DNA of 64,000 bases from Armillaria gallica (lineage: Eukaryota > Basidiomycota > Agaricomycetes > Agaricales > Physalacriaceae): contig JBANDB010000002.1 of assembly GCA_037576215.1 (NCBI GenBank), forward strand, positions 6,572,001 to 6,636,000, given 5' to 3'. The position numbers and the translations under genes were made by a program. This document shows positions 10,630 to 23,386 of this stretch, one piece after another. The notes under the pieces were generated by a model. That model did not search any database and had not been told where the DNA came from. It saw only the letters and a program-made list of their open reading frames with translations. Numbering within the stretch: position 1 is the stretch's first letter; each line of letters starts with the position of its first letter.

Positions 10630-13128
10630 TCACAAGGCACCCCCTCCCTGTTTCTGAACGACTGCAACGCACATTGTGTCCCATTGGGGCTTTCGATTCT
10701 CCTCAACTCGCACGCTCTTGCGACATTCAGTGAACGGCGACAGCTGCTCAATACCTGACAAATCCATAGACTCTGTCGAGAAGAAAAGCTTCAAGAAGCC
10801 GACATCGACGTCTTGTCCCTCCCTTAGCGTATAACGGTACGGCCTCGTCCCACTCTCGCCGTAGCCGATGGTCAGCGATCCTCCAGCAAGAAGAGAAAAA
10901 TCAACGTGGCCATCCTTTGCGATTCCTGGTTTATAGTACGGTTCTGAAAGGCAGATAATCTGGTCAGTAAACGGGAAGTAAGGATCGACAGGACGACGTA
11001 CCGATGCTCAAATCGCTGACATCGAAATAGAACATCGAAACATAGAGAGGTACGAGCGTCGTATTGGTAACCTTGAATCCATAGATCGCGTCCTCATTGA
11101 CATCGATCGTAATCACACCTCCGATATTCAGATTATCGCCGTGAGACATCGGTTGGGCATACCCGACCTCTTTAACCTTCATACACTCGAGTTTGATTCC
11201 TCCCGCGAGGGTGCTCTCGTTGCTAGAACGGTGAAGATGCCAGTAAAAACGAGCGGAACATTGAAGAATGTGATAGATGCTGTCCGGATCGATGATGACG
11301 TCGAATGGCATGTGTGTTAACCCATATTGTCGACATATCTTGTCCATGATCTCGAAATGGACAAGACCATGCCAATCCGAGTCAGCGGCAACGACAAGGT
11401 CCGGCTCATCGTCCCGGCTATTCACCAAATGTAATCCCCCCTTTCCTGCTTGCATCTCGCCGGCTATCAGCTTAAAGACATCAATGAACCTATCGTCCGG
11501 CTTGATGAAAAGTCTAACATCCTGTCCCTCGCCAACACGAGTCTGCAAGGCATATCCACCGGCAGTACTAAGAGGGAATGGTTGCTCATCGCCGCGCGCG
11601 GAGAAGTTGCACGTAGCAGTGAAAGCGGTAGTAGTTGAAACAACGACGGTTCCCAGCTCGGCAGATGCCATGCTTTTATCAGCAAAGACGGCGAACTGCG
11701 CATTTTTTGTGACCCCATGGGCCTCGCCGGCTTTCAATTCGTACTGGCCTCCCTTGAGCGCGCTGATTGAGTACAATTCGCGTTGTGGGCTGGCTACTTT
11801 GGCATTGAAAAGGCATCGGGATTGGTAGATACCTTCGCACTGCGGATTCTGTCTGCAACGGACGGATAAGCAACAAGCGTTAGCGGACTAAGACATGAAA
11901 GTGCGCTTACGCGGGAAGATCAGGAAGATTCTTTATCAAGTCCTTGTACGTAAGCTTGTCGACACCGCTGTTCTTCAACAAAGTCAACAACGCTGAAGTA
12001 AAGAGACCATGCCGCTCTTTCTCCCAGGCTGTTTGCTTCGCTTTACAGGCTGCAAGAAGCACGTGTGATGACAGGCCGGCCTTCTCGAATCCTTCTGCGG
12101 TGACACTCGCCCGACCTGAACCATCTAAGAGGTCTTCAGGGATGGAGTATGTCTTTGGAAGAACAATCCCGCGAGCGGCGGAAGTCGGGTCGTTGTCGGA
12201 AGTTCGTGTGCCCGAGGCAGAGTGACAACAATCAAGAATGACGGTCTGTTAGTACATCTGTTCAGATACTATACATGACGGAAGCAGAAGGAATCTCACG
12301 ATGTTGTCTGACTTTTTCTCTGCGAGATCCTGCAGAAGATAAGAGAGCCTCATATCTAGGATACCTTGTCCTTGCCTAGAATCGCTCGACCCACTGGGGA
12401 TAAAGTCGTGTGGAACAAGCATTTGTATCTTCCCGTCGACATTGGGACCAGTGGGCCATCCGGGCGGCGCATCCGCTTCAGCACCATGGCCTGCGTAGTA
12501 TATAAGAATTGGGTCGTCCATCTTGATTGCCGTATTTTTCCCAATGTCCTCGATAGCCTTCTCGATATTATCTCTCGTGGCATCCTGGTTTTGAAGAACC
12601 TTGATTTGGTCATCCGGAACGCCGAGACTGTCTTGTAAATATGCCTTGACATCGTCAGCATCGGCAACAGCACCGTTCAGATTTTTGAGATCAGGAGATG
12701 CGTTTTGGTACTTGTCGATGCCGATAATCAACGCAAATAGGCGCGAGACAGGGCTAGCACAGGTTTAATCAGCGTGTATATTTCGGACGTGAAATTAGAA
12801 ACCAACCGCGATCCAGTAGGTTGAATGGGCTTAGGAGGACTGTGAAGCACAGAGTCACCACGGTTATTCACGTGGACGGGGATCGACGTACGGCCGAGAA
12901 GGTGAATGCTTTTGCCCTGCTGAACCATCTGCAGACCTGCAAAATTCAGGCATTAGCAGTGAGTCAATCGTCTTTTCCAAAGGGATCCCTTACGCAGGAG
13001 GCGGGGATCTGTGACAGACAGAGATTCAGTATGAATCGTCGAAAGATTTGGAAAGGTACTGACTCAACCAGATACCACAGTACTTCGAACACAGTGGCGA
13101 CTGTGATGTTGAGCCAGAAAAGAAACAT
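10630..13128 (-). CDS. metacaspase-like C14 caspase-domain protein, copy B
   Basis: The exon structure is that of copy A, read on minus from ATG 13128 to TGA 10630-10632, and all joins are in phase. The N-terminus MFLFWLNITVATVFEVLWYL is followed by a Pro-rich linker (ESPPPASADGSAG, then RPPPKPIQPTG). The caspase domain begins RLFALIIGIDKYQNASPD. Catalytic His is in YYAGHGAEADAP and Cys in ILDCCHSASGTR. The C-terminal region carries FYFDVSDLSI, an intron, then EPYYKPGIAKDG and IGYGESGTRPYRYTLREGQ, ending QKQGGGAL. Length is about 700 aa. The small exon 2 is 15 nt here against 18 nt in the others. No frameshift or internal stop was seen, so I call it intact. Activity on basic P1 residues is expected from the family, not shown. 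Confidence 0.86.
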
Positions 13129-13220
13129 GTCGATGAAAAAGATAGAGACACAAGAGGGATTCTCAAGAGTAGGACTAGTGTATCGGGGTGACTTGTGCTG
13201 CAGGGCAAAGAAGCGCGACA

Positions 13221-13227
13221 CTTTATA
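13221..13227 (-). promoter_or_regulatory. TATA box of metacaspase B
   Basis: On the minus strand the sequence is TATAAAGTGTCGCGCTTC, 93 bp upstream of ATG 13128. It matches the element of copy A nearly base for base. Confidence 0.7.
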
Positions 13228-13279
13228 GGCGTAGCAGGATCCGTTGCCCCACCACCTAACATATACGACCGCTTCTCAT

Positions 13280-13570
13280 TCTGATTTTTTGACAACCCGT
13301 TGCAAAGGAGGTATGAAGGTGCCTTCCATTAATCCGTGTCAGATGATGTGCACTCAGGCAGGTTGGTGGTAAAGACTTTGTCAGAAGAGCCGCCTTCTCC
13401 CTCATCTCGCTTCCGCTGTTATCGAGATTGGCGCCCTCCATTAACCCGTGTCAGATGATGTACGCTCCTGGGCTGGGTGGGAGAGATTGTGTCAGAAGTG
13501 CCGCAAGTAATCCTGCGCCCCATCTCGCTTCCTCTGTCATCGAGGGACACGGAGCTCCAGGCTTTGATGA
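13280..13570. repeat. upstream repeat of the metacaspase locus, two local units
   Basis: Two diverged units of roughly 120 bp carry TTAA(T/C)CCGTGTCAGATGATGT, then TTGTCAGAAG(A/T)GCCGC, then CATCTCGCTTCC and ATCGAG. Related copies lie at 13890-14060, 19630-19810 and, inverted, near 22310-22460. They sit at a similar distance upstream of the metacaspase promoters, so they appear to be part of the duplicated unit. Confidence 0.6.
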
Positions 13571-13889
13571 ATACATTATGACGACTGCAGTGACGTGGAC
13601 ACGAATGTTTATTTATCTATCCTTCTTCGCTGAGTTGGCCGTCAAACAGGGAAGTACTACCCGCAGCATTGGATCTGGATTGATATCCAAGAATATATCG
13701 TGCATAGCTTATCGATAACTATCAGGAGAATCAAAAGCGTTAGGTCAGAACCAAGGTAAACTTAAAGGCTATGAGAAAGTGACTTCGTGAAGGTTGGAGG
13801 TAGTAGACCTGGACCGAGAGTGCGGTTATTGTAGTAAGGTCCATTCAATTGCCATTCAAATGCAATGGCACCCTTTCACCTTATCAACG

Positions 13890-14060
13890 TTTGTATTCTG
13901 ATATTGTAATAACCCGCTGCAAAGGAGGATCCATCCGTGCATTGACACTCTGTATTTACCTGTACTTAGTATCAGATGATGATGCACACTCAGGTGGGGG
14001 TAGAAAAATCGTACTGAAGTGCCACAAAGAAGCTTCGCGCCTCATGTCGCTCCCATGATG
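13890..14060. repeat. third copy of the metacaspase upstream repeat
   Basis: The copy contains AACCCGCTGCAAAGGAGG, GTATCAGATGATGATGCACACTCAGG and CTCATGTCGCTCCC, matching the units at 13.3-13.57 kb and 19.63-19.81 kb. Confidence 0.55.
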
Positions 14061-16896
14061 AGCGCTACATGTTCGTTGGGAGATGAATCATACAGTACAA
14101 TTTCAAATTGATAGCCCAATCGCGCCTTGATCGCGCATAACACTGTCCGTCGCTTACGTACTAATCCAAATGTAGAAATGAATTCCCATCACTCCTCTTG
14201 TCAGTACCGCCACATCTTGGCCGTATCTCCTCGCTTCATTGTCACTCTCTGGCATGCTATGGATATGAGACTCTTACAGAAGGACAATGAAGGACTGCGG
14301 ATGGTGGCAAGTAGTAGGGGAAACGCGTCTGAGATGCATGTGACGGTTTCACGTAAGAAAAGACGGTAACACCATCTTATTTCAAATCTCGATTGTCTTG
14401 ATTTTAGCTATAGGGGAGCCAAGGCCCCCAATGGACTACATACATACACGCCATCACATCCTCCCTCCATAGGCGTGTATCGTTCGTCTGTCTAGGAGAG
14501 ACTACCCCCAGCCCCCAATTAATTGAAGATTTGTTGTGTGACCTGTGACAGTGTTAGGCCCCGAGAAGTTTCGACAGGATTTTTGCTGGGGTGTTCGAAA
14601 TCGGTCCTATCTCCCTGCAGGAGGACCTACAGAATGCAAAAACAACGGCGGCAGCGATGACCAGGAGGGTAGGGCATGGCTGTGGAGCAGAGAGTAGGAT
14701 GCCGGGACGCGCAATGGAACAGAAGGGTATGAGATTGGATGAGGAACGGGTGCTCGACGTGCGGTAGCGTCGATGACGCCCATCTGAGCATAGGATTCGG
14801 CGAACGATACCAAGACGACAATGACGCGACCACCGACGCCCCTGCTGCTGCCACCCTCACTCAGAACCAACATGGGCGCCTACAGCCCTCCCCGAGTCTC
14901 CCGGTTTCTACTATGCTCGCGTATCCCCACATTCATGATTGTAAAGTTCGCTCTCTTCTCAGACATTGTCATCATCACCGCAGACGAACCCCCATCCCAA
15001 CCCCCACCATTCCCGACGCATCCCGGACCCTCCCTCGACCGTACGACCACTATTGTAACCATTACTGTACCCACCACCCCCGTTTTCGACGCTAGGGAAT
15101 TAGATGGCCTTCGCAAGCCCGCGGCTATGCTCGATAGCGTCCGAGTTGATCCCAGGCCCACCCCCTAGAGCATGTCCTGCCACCGCCAACTCGTGAGGCC
15201 GACCCAGCCGTTCTTGTTTGGGAGCTTGCAATCCTGGGGACGGGGCGGCAGCCGCCGCTACAGTTTCTTTCTCTGCCCTTTAAAACGTCGCTTACAATTG
15301 GCCACCCATGCATTCCGAGTCCTGTGCAAGATTCGCTCTTCGCAACTTCAGTTTTTTTGTTTGTGGCCGTGCATTGATAACTCAAATTCGGTATTTTGTC
15401 TACTTCTCGTCTGCTCACTTACATTGCTCATCACTCACTAGGGAAAGGTATCGCCTTTATTCCTTTCAAGAGGCTGCATGTTCTAGATGTTTTTTTTATC
15501 AATCCTGTGGCGACAAGAGCCCAGAATAGCGCGGATGGCTCCCCTTCGCTGCGTAAACTGAGGCAATAAGTAATCCCTATCACCACCAACTGCCAGTACG
15601 CCCAGAAGTATGCTCGTCAACCCGTCACAACAACTACTACTGGCGCCGAAATGTGCTCAGATCTCCACGAACTAAAACATTCAAAGCATGAAACTATGCC
15701 AAGGACACAACAACATCAGAAATCAGACGATACCTGCCGGCATTGGGCCGTTCGCACTCCCAGAAACTCAACCGGGAATTGATGACGATAACAACAGCAA
15801 CGGCGGTGTGCTTAGGTGCCAAAGAGGCTTGTTTGAGATGGGAGGAAGTGCATAATCGTGACCGCTAGCGCTTACCTCTGGAGTGTGCACGCAAAGCTGA
15901 TGAGGCGAGGGAAAGCATGAGAGTGCGAGGGAAAGCGGGGGGAAAGGTTCGGACCCCAACTACCAACGACAGCGACGAAACTTTTTCCGGCATAAAACCA
16001 CTACCCAAGGCACGATGGACGACGCAAAGAAGACGGCAGCTGCCGCTGCCTTCCCCAAGATCATCGGGGCGTACCGCCAGTGTCCTGTTCGTTCCTAGAA
16101 GATTCAAAGGCATAATGTCTGTCGCAATGTTAATAAGAACACATTAGAGAAGTACACACCCGCCCAAAAGCCTTTCTCTATACCCAAGCCTCGGTAAGAA
16201 TTCATGCAACATCGCCTATGAACCGTTTAGATTTCAGCCACGTGTACGGGAAGCAAAGCGAAATCAGTATACAGTATAGAATCTGCGGATGTGAAAGAGG
16301 ATCATCGAAAACGGAGGGTGCTCTGATTGGGAGAGTTTTGTGGTCCAATCTATGATGTCCGTTGCAAAATTGATGTCTTCTGCGAAGGCTCAGCTCAGTA
16401 TCTTACAACGGAAAGATATTTATTATTCAGCTTGTCCGAAATAGGATCCAGCAAGCTGCAACGGCTCTAGGACGGAGGAAGTAGGAAGCGAAAATGGCAC
16501 AAGTAGAACATGATACATTGTTGAAGTAGAAACGCTGATGATAGCAGAACGAAGGCGAAGCCAGCAAACCACGATGGTTTCGGGAGCGCCGGTGATCAGA
16601 TAATAGTCGATGTCTGAACAGTGAAGTTGGAACCAACCAAGCTGAAAGGCAAGTAGTCGGCTCCTGATAACTGTCAAAGGGGTCGAATTGCGGAGTTGGG
16701 ACCAGGTAAACTAAAAGCACCGATTTATATACCAGCAACGCACTGACACGATGACGGACCGAATGTTTTCTTCTGAAGCCGTCACCAAACGTGTAAGAAA
16801 GCGACCAAATACCACCTACGGTAGACATGACTGTCGTAATGATAGTATAACTACATAGTGAATATATAGATTTAGTGATATCAAACACCAAGGGTG
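14061..16896. other. intergenic region between metacaspase loci B and C
   Basis: No gene is supported. A Pro/Thr-rich frame at 14821-15168 (with TADEPPSQPPPFPTHPGP) has overlapping frames of equal quality on both strands. Several other 60-160 codon frames lack recognisable motifs and intron signals. No repeat was recognised. Confidence 0.3.
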
Positions 16897-19497
16897 TCAG
16901 ATCCAATGGAAAGGACCGATATGAGCATCATGGCTGATTTTCGCACCCTGGAATTTGTGCTTGCCACCCCGACCACAGTCCCAGCATTGCGAGGTACCCT
17001 TTCCGTTTTTCTGAACAATTGCAACACACATAGTATCCCATATGTATCTCCTCGGCTCCGGAACTAGCTCGCTCTGGCGACTTTTGTCGAAAGGAGACCC
17101 TTGGATGATGCCCGACAAGTCGACATACTCCGTCGAGAAGTAAAGCTTCAAGAAGCCAACATCAAAAGTTTGTCCCTTTCTTAGTGTAAACCTGCGCGGA
17201 GGTGTCCCACTTGCGCCGTATCCGATGGTCAACGATTCTCCAGGAGGAAGAGAAACATCGACGACGCCGTCTTTTGCGCTTCCCGGTTGATAGTACAAAT
17301 CTGAAAGTCAGATAATCTGGTCAGTAGACGGGAAGTGAGAACCAGCTGGACGACGTACCGATGCTCAAATCACTGACATCAAAATAGAACATCGAAGCAT
17401 AGAGATGGAGCGGCGTATTATTGGTGATCTTGAACCCATACATCGCATCCTTATTACCGGCATCGACGAAGATCACACCTCCGATGTTCAGATTATGGCC
17501 ATTGGGGTCAGGCATCAAAACCTTGTCGAAGCCATCCGCGAAGTGCTCGGTTTCTTTCAACACCATGCACTCGAGTGTGACCTTTCCGGCGAGGGGACTT
17601 CCTTGACTGGAACGGTGAAGGTGCCAATAAAAAGCAGCGAGACTTTGAAGAATGCGGTAGATAGTGTCCGGATTGATGTTGACTTTGGAAGGCATGTGTA
17701 TTAGCCCGTGTTGTCGACGAAACTTGTTCATGATCTCGAAATGAACAACATCACCATAGGCAGCGGCGATCAGATCGGGATGATCGTCGCGGCTCTCCAC
17801 CAAATGAACTCTCCTTCCAGCTTTGTCGCTTTGCATCTCCTCGCCTATCCGCCTCAGGACACCGAATAACTTTTCAATTGGCTTGATGAAAAGACGAACA
17901 CCATGTACCTCACCAACTCGAGTCTGCAATGCAAATCCGGGATCAGCCAGGGGAAATGGGGTTTCATTGCTGTACGGGGAGAAATCGCACGTGGTGGTGA
18001 AGGCGGTGGTCTTTGAAGCAATAACGGTTCCAAGGGCAGATGCCATGCTTCTATCAGTGAAGACAACGAACTTGACCTTGTTTGTTATGCCATGGACCTC
18101 GCCAGCTTCTAAAATGTACTTGCCCGGTGTGGATGGAGATGCGTGGATTTGATATAGTTCGCGTTGTGGGCTGGTTACGTTGGCATTGAAAAGGTAACGG
18201 GATTGATGAACACCTTCGCACTGTGGATTCTGTCTGCAACGAACGAATAAGCGCTAGCACACTAGCACACAAAGCGAGCTTACGCAGGAAGATCGGGTAG
18301 ACTGTTTATTACGTCCCTGTAAGTAAGTTTGTGGACGCCGTTTTTCTTCAACAAACTCAACAACGCTGAAGTAAAGGCGCCATGTCCACCGCTTTCTCTG
18401 GCTTCTTGCCCCCGCATACATGCTGAAAGGAGCACGTGCGATAACAGCGCTGTCTTCTCACATCCCTGTGCCGCGACAATCGCCCGCGCCTTGTCATGCG
18501 GAATGTCATGCAAGAGATCCTGAAGGATAGTGTAATTGTCTGGGAGGTTTATCCCGCGTACGATAAAGGTAGGATCATGACTGATTGTTCGCGTGCCCGA
18601 GGCAGAGTGACAACAATCAAGAATGACGGTCTGTCGGAGCTCCTGGTCAGATACCATACATGACGGAAACAAAAAAGGAATCTTACAATATTGTCTGATT
18701 TTTTTTTGGCAACGTCTTGGAGAAGATGAGCGAGCCTTACATCTAGTACACCCTGACCTCGCTTAGAGTCGTCCGACCCGCTGGGGTTAAAATCGTGTGG
18801 GACCAGCATTTGTATCTTGTTGGCGCTGGTCCATCCGGATGGCGCCTTCGCTTCGGCTCCATGCCCTGCATAGTATATGAGAATTGGGTCGTCCTCCTTT
18901 ATCGTGGGGTTGCCCCCAAGGTTCTTAATCTCCATCTCGATAGTAGCTCCCGTGGCTTCCTCGTTGCGAAGATTCTTAATTCGGTTATCTGGAACGCGCA
19001 GTCTTGTGTAAAAAAGTGTAGACGTCGTCAGCATCGGCAACAGCACCGTGCAGCTCTCTCAACCCGGGAGAAGGGTGCATGTACTTGTCGATACCGATAA
19101 CCAGTGCAAATAAGGGCGGGATAGAGCTAACAATGCATAATCAGTGCACACATCCTAGAACACGAAAATAAATACGCACTCTTCAATAGGAATACATTGA
19201 GGAGGAGGACTGAAGCACAGAGTCACTACGGCCTATTCACGTGGATGGAGTTCAACGTACGACTTAAAAGATGAAGTTTTTCCCTCCGCTGGACCATCTG
19301 CAGGCCTGCAAGATTCGAGCGTTAGCAGTAAGTCAATCGTCTCTTCCGCAGGGATCCCTTACACTGGAAAGGGCGGGGAGCTGTGACAGACAGAGATTCA
19401 GTACGAATCGTCAGCTTTAGAAAGTTACTAACTCCACCAGATACCATAGCAGGTCGAACGCAGTGGTGAATGTGATGTTGGGCCAGAAAGGAAACAT
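16897..19497 (-). pseudogene. metacaspase-like copy C, one frameshift
   Basis: The exon plan matches A, B and D, from ATG 19497 (MFPFWPNITFTTAFDLLWYL), through the linker (DSPPFPVPADGPAEGK) and caspase start (PPLFALVIGIDKYMHPSPG). The frame then breaks between DADDVYTFLHK and RVPDNRIKNLRN. A homopolymer A6 at 19010-19015 and a 2-nt shortening just after it, relative to A and B, lie at the break. Everything downstream is open: catalytic His in YYAGHGAEAKAP, Cys in ILDCCHSASGTR, and the C-terminal region. The last exon reads past the usual end to add about 30 residues (SQCWDCGRGGKHK and on). One frameshift with both catalytic residues kept suggests a young pseudogene or an assembly error in the homopolymer. 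Confidence 0.75.
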
Positions 19498-19584
19498 GTA
19501 GATGAAAGAAAGAGACACAAGATGGGTTGTCAAGAGTGGGATCGTACCGGTGTGGCTTGTAATGCAAGGCGAGGAAGTGCGACA

Positions 19585-19591
19585 CTTTATA
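19585..19591 (-). promoter_or_regulatory. TATA box of metacaspase C
   Basis: The minus strand reads TATAAAGTGTCGCACTTC, 88 bp upstream of ATG 19497, the same element as in A and B. Confidence 0.7.
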
Positions 19592-19629
19592 GATGTATCA
19601 GGGCCCTTTCCGAACCTTACACATATGTT

Positions 19630-19815
19630 CACTTTTTATTCTGGCTTTTGGACAACGCGTTGCAAGAGATACATCCACGTGTCAATGCCTTCTGTTAACC
19701 CGTTTGGCGTGTCAAATGATAAACGCCCTCTGACGAGGTAGAAAAAATCGTGCTGGAAATGCTGCAAAGAGACCTCGTCCCTCATGTCGCTCTCGTTATC
19801 GAGGGACGTAAAGAT
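19630..19815. repeat. metacaspase upstream repeat, copy at locus C
   Basis: The copy contains GACAACGCGTTGCAAGAG, GTCAATGCCTTCTGTTAACC, ATGATAAACGCCCTC and CTCATGTCGCTCTCGTTATC. It matches the repeat at 13.3-14.06 kb and is positioned just upstream of the C promoter. Confidence 0.55.
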
Positions 19816-20619
19816 AGTGAGTCCATCCTGACGATCCCCGCGATGTGAATGTGAACGTTTCATTCTTCTTCGCTATGTTGACAGCGGGCCTAGCAGGTAG
19901 ACACTGGAACAGCATTGACATACATGAGACGCTGTAACTGGGGGCCTTGTACGTACACGGATGGGGGACTTGGCACGTCAATAACAATTCGGAGAAACAG
20001 AGGCGCCCATAAGAAAGGGTAAGGGGCCAAGGTGAGCGAATCTGTACCAAGGGTGGTCGTAGGTGAGACACGCGTGGAAGCTCACACAGTCGCTGGGTTT
20101 GAATTTTTTAAATATAGATCTCCTTGAAGTCAAGGATGATATGGTCATGCACTGGCAAGTAGGCCAGATATACCAGGATGTGTCCTTCCTCGGAGGTAGT
20201 AAATTCTCCTCTCCATGACGCCCATTCCTGAATGACTTAAGTCTGGAGGAAAAGATACTAGTGGTGAACTGGAAAGCTTGGACGAACTTAAGGATGACGA
20301 TGTCAAGTTAACTCAGGCGCCTTCCTATCGAGAATAAGTAATGTGAATGCAGAGGTGAGGGTTAAGCGCCTACGAAGCAATTTCTTGCACCCTCTTGGAA
20401 CATCAAAGACTTTTCCACAACGGGAGGACTCGCCTGCTTTGACGGAAATTGGAGTCGCCATTTGCAAAGCTGCGGTAGCCGAGCTCCGAGGCTTGAGCGC
20501 TGAGCGCTTAAGTTCACAATGGCAACAAGCTGCACCTTAACGTAGCCCCGTCAACGGCTTTGAATCGCCCCTCCCATTCTTCCTTAAACGCCTCCAACTC
20601 CCTCGAGGTTGTAGGGAGA

Positions 20620-20895
20620 CTTTTACATCAGTCCGCCGAATGACAAGGTATCTAGCGGTGCGTGCGTGTTCCATACTGAGTCATTGTCGAGCAGCCGTGG
20701 TTGGAGCAGATTTACCATACTTACACGGATCCGATTGATATTGGCGCGTTCCTGCTTTTCATTTCGTCGCTTTTGTCCTTGGAAGGAAGGAAGTAGTTTT
20801 TGAACCTTAACCCGCTTACAAAGCTCGAACTCTACTATACCGGACCGCGATCCCCGATTCTGAAGATCTGAAGCGCCGCAACTGGTTGTCACTGG
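20620..20895 (-). pseudogene. family U fragment, copy 3
   Basis: The minus-strand frame has KRRNEKQERANINRIR and MVNLLQPRLLDNDSVW. This matches MTNLLQPRALDIDSVF in copy 1 near 4960. No start or flanking exon is recognisable, so it is a remnant. Confidence 0.45.
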
Positions 20896-21199
20896 CGAAG
20901 TTCTCGTCTAAAGTCCGACAGGCATTCAATAAGTCGAGAAAAAGAAGCTAAGCTCACAATGTCATGTCATTGGTAGCGGGCTCCACGGGAGAATGGCTGT
21001 GTGATTACCACCCCACCTTACTTGCATCCTACACTCCTCGAACTCCCTAACTACTCAGTCTGCTATCGCCGGCGTCATGGAACCTCACCACAAAGCGCAA
21101 CAGTCAGCATGGTATACCTGCACACGTGCGCATTGTAGTCAAAATTGCAAAGGGACTTTTATGGGCGCTTAATGACAAATGATCGACTCCTCTTTGCTC

Positions 21200-21310
21200 A
21201 TTGAACTGCGTACGAGTCTCGTCGAACGGTCGAAATTGAAACAGATGTATCACTCACGGATCCGTTTGAGAACCTGCTTTTCGTTGATCAGTTTTGGCGT
21301 TAACGTGATA
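21200..21310 (-). pseudogene. family U fragment, copy 4
   Basis: The frame NEKQVLKRIR, then a stop, then YICFNFD aligns to NEKQ...NRIR...VNLLQP of copy 3 about 500 bp away. The match is short and has a stop. The rest of 19.8-22.0 kb shows nothing else I can support. Confidence 0.35.
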
Positions 21311-22027
21311 AGTCTAGTTCCAATCGACTCCCATCTTCGTCGTTATCCGCAGTAATTTGTATGCAGAAATGAAGGTCAAGCCAGGAGAACGTTGTAGTTG
21401 CTGGTGAAGGCGTCATACGGTACGAATGCAACCACTTGTGGAGACTCGTGATGGCGTCCTTCTGTCGGTCGGATCTAGGATAGAAGAATTTTCAAGGAAT
21501 TATCTGGGGGAAAAGTATACTTGCGACTTAGTTGGGCGCCGTTCTCCGTTTCCGCCCCCTATACGCAGACATTCTCGTGCTGTTTACACGTATATTCTCT
21601 GAGTAGACACGCGACCTTACACCGGTACCGACGATGTCATCGCTGCCATCCGGCTCTCTGCCCCTCGCTGGGGTGTGCTTGTTCGGTGTCTGATTCTGTG
21701 GTTGCTTTGCTCTGGTTACCCGAGTCTGAGTTCCTAACACGCGTCTTTGTTCCCCTTCATCATCATGGAAGTGCTACCCTCATTTGTGTTTGCACAGGCC
21801 CCCCATCTTACCTGTTTCTGACGTCTCTGAGACCTAAATTGATATCAACTTTAATAATTAAGGTTCGATGGTGTATCTACTTCCTAGTTCGATGGCTAAC
21901 GCAACGAGGAAGAAACAAAGGGTTTAAAACGCATCTGCATTCACATCAATATGGAACACGTCAATGCATGTATGGATCTCCGTTGCAGCTGGTTTTCAGA
22001 TAATCGGAACCAATGTGTGTGTGAACG

Positions 22028-22090
22028 GGCAACGGACCCTGCTACATCCATGAAGTGTCGGCCGCTTTACGTCCAAGTCGCGTCTTCAAT
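22028..22090 (+). repeat. decayed metacaspase promoter relic F
   Basis: GGGCAACGGACCCTGCTACAT, then CCATGAAGTGTCGG and GTCCAAGTCGC, aligns to the B promoter (GGGCAACGGATCCTGCTACG, then CTATAAAGTGTCGC and CACAAGTC). The TATA box itself has mutated. No metacaspase exon follows, so only the promoter survives. Confidence 0.5.
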
Positions 22091-22309
22091 GTTTATGGCG
22101 TCAAGTCAGTTTCCCAAGGATTTAACGTTTGGCCTGCTTCCTATAAAACCCATGGCTTCTCCTGATCGTTATCGATGGACCATGCGCAAGATATTCCTGG
22201 ATTGTAATGCCGATGCTGTGGGTATTTCCCTGTATGATGGCTAACGCATCGAGGAATGAGGAATTTTGTTCCAAACATTCACGTAAGTCAATGCAGTTAT
22301 CGGAATGTA

Positions 22310-22600
22310 TTCATCGAAGCGCTTGTCCCTCGATAACAGAGGAAACGAAATGAGGGACAAGATCTCTTTCAGCGCTTATACATTACATGTTCACCCTGCT
22401 CGACAGCGGTCATTTGACACAGGGTAATAGAAGGCGTCAAAAGACGGACGGATCTTCTTTGCAGCAGTCCTGTCGTCAACCTGTTGCTGTTGCTGTTGTT
22501 GTCCAGAGAGTCCGGAGAGTGCGAGCGCCCGTGGAAAGCAGAAGGAAAATAGATCCTTGCTACATGTGCATCTATAACGTGTGGCGCGTATTGGTTCCTT
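22310..22600 (+). repeat. metacaspase upstream repeat plus promoter relic G, inverted
   Basis: GTCCCTCGATAACAGAGGAAACG is the reverse complement of the upstream repeat. It is followed by CATTTGACACAGGGTAATAG and, at 22571, TCTATAACGTGTGGCGCG, in the same order as upstream of copy C. This is a second orphan promoter on plus. A (GTT/GCT)n trinucleotide run sits at 22482-22500. Confidence 0.5.
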
Positions 22601-22775
22601 CTATCATTATGAATTCGATTGTAAGCACAAACACGTCTCTTCGGTTCCTCCAACATCGTAATTTGCACCGTCCATGACCAATTCTCAAGATGTCTGGGTG
22701 AGCCTTTGTCCCTTAGCTCCTGGATATGGAGGAGAGAAATAGATAACTTCAAGTCATCGTGCTTTACAAGGAATT

Positions 22776-23179
22776 TCAACGTACTCTTCCTACCACAGCG
22801 AAAAAGTGGTAAAAATAAACCATGTCATTTTGGAGAGGGCTTATGTCCTTGAGGATTTCGCGTCTACGGTTCCTAGGAACAGAAACACCATCATATACCT
22901 GAAACAAAGTTAGCGAGTAGACGATGAAGTTGAAATGAGATGTACAAGTCAAAATTGAAGCGCTATGGACAGGTAATGAATGATGGGGGTGGTGGTGGTG
23001 ATGGCGAGAGTTAAGAAACGATTGACTTGTCGTCCGCTGTCCGGGTGATCCGGCATAAATCTATCATCCAAGTTCCACTTCGATAGATTCAGTTTGCCTC
23101 CTTGAAAGCACCACATGTAGTCCTTTCTCTCCAGAAACAGGGAAATAAGGATGACCACCGTGACTAGATTTCGCACCAT
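22776..23179 (-). CDS. small hypothetical protein with hydrophobic N-terminus
   Basis: ATG 23179 opens MVRNLVTVVILISLFLERKD, a likely signal peptide or anchor. An intron (22899-23026, GTCAAT to TTTCAG, 128 nt) joins PDSGRQ in phase to VYDGVSVPRNRRREILKDIS, ending with TGA at 22776. The protein would be about 90 aa. The intron is longer than most in this window. I do not recognise the protein. It lies just downstream of D's tail on the same strand. Chance is a real alternative. Confidence 0.35.
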
Positions 23180-23386
23180 GCACCTATCTCCGCTTCAGTT
23201 AGAATGATAACTGACTTATCAGAATGATCATAAGAAGAGTATGTTTCCAGATTGTATATCGAAGATGGTGTTGCAGGGTATTAGACGACATTCAGAGATA
23301 TCAGTCATCGATACCATCGGAACTAATGGCATTGAACGCCATCACGGCTTGTGGCAAGTTGAAAGCTGCACTGGGCGGTCACAATC

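Noticed and set aside
14821..15168. Pro/Thr-rich 115-codon plus frame
   Set aside because: Overlapping frames of similar length exist on both strands, and there is no motif, paralogue or intron signal.
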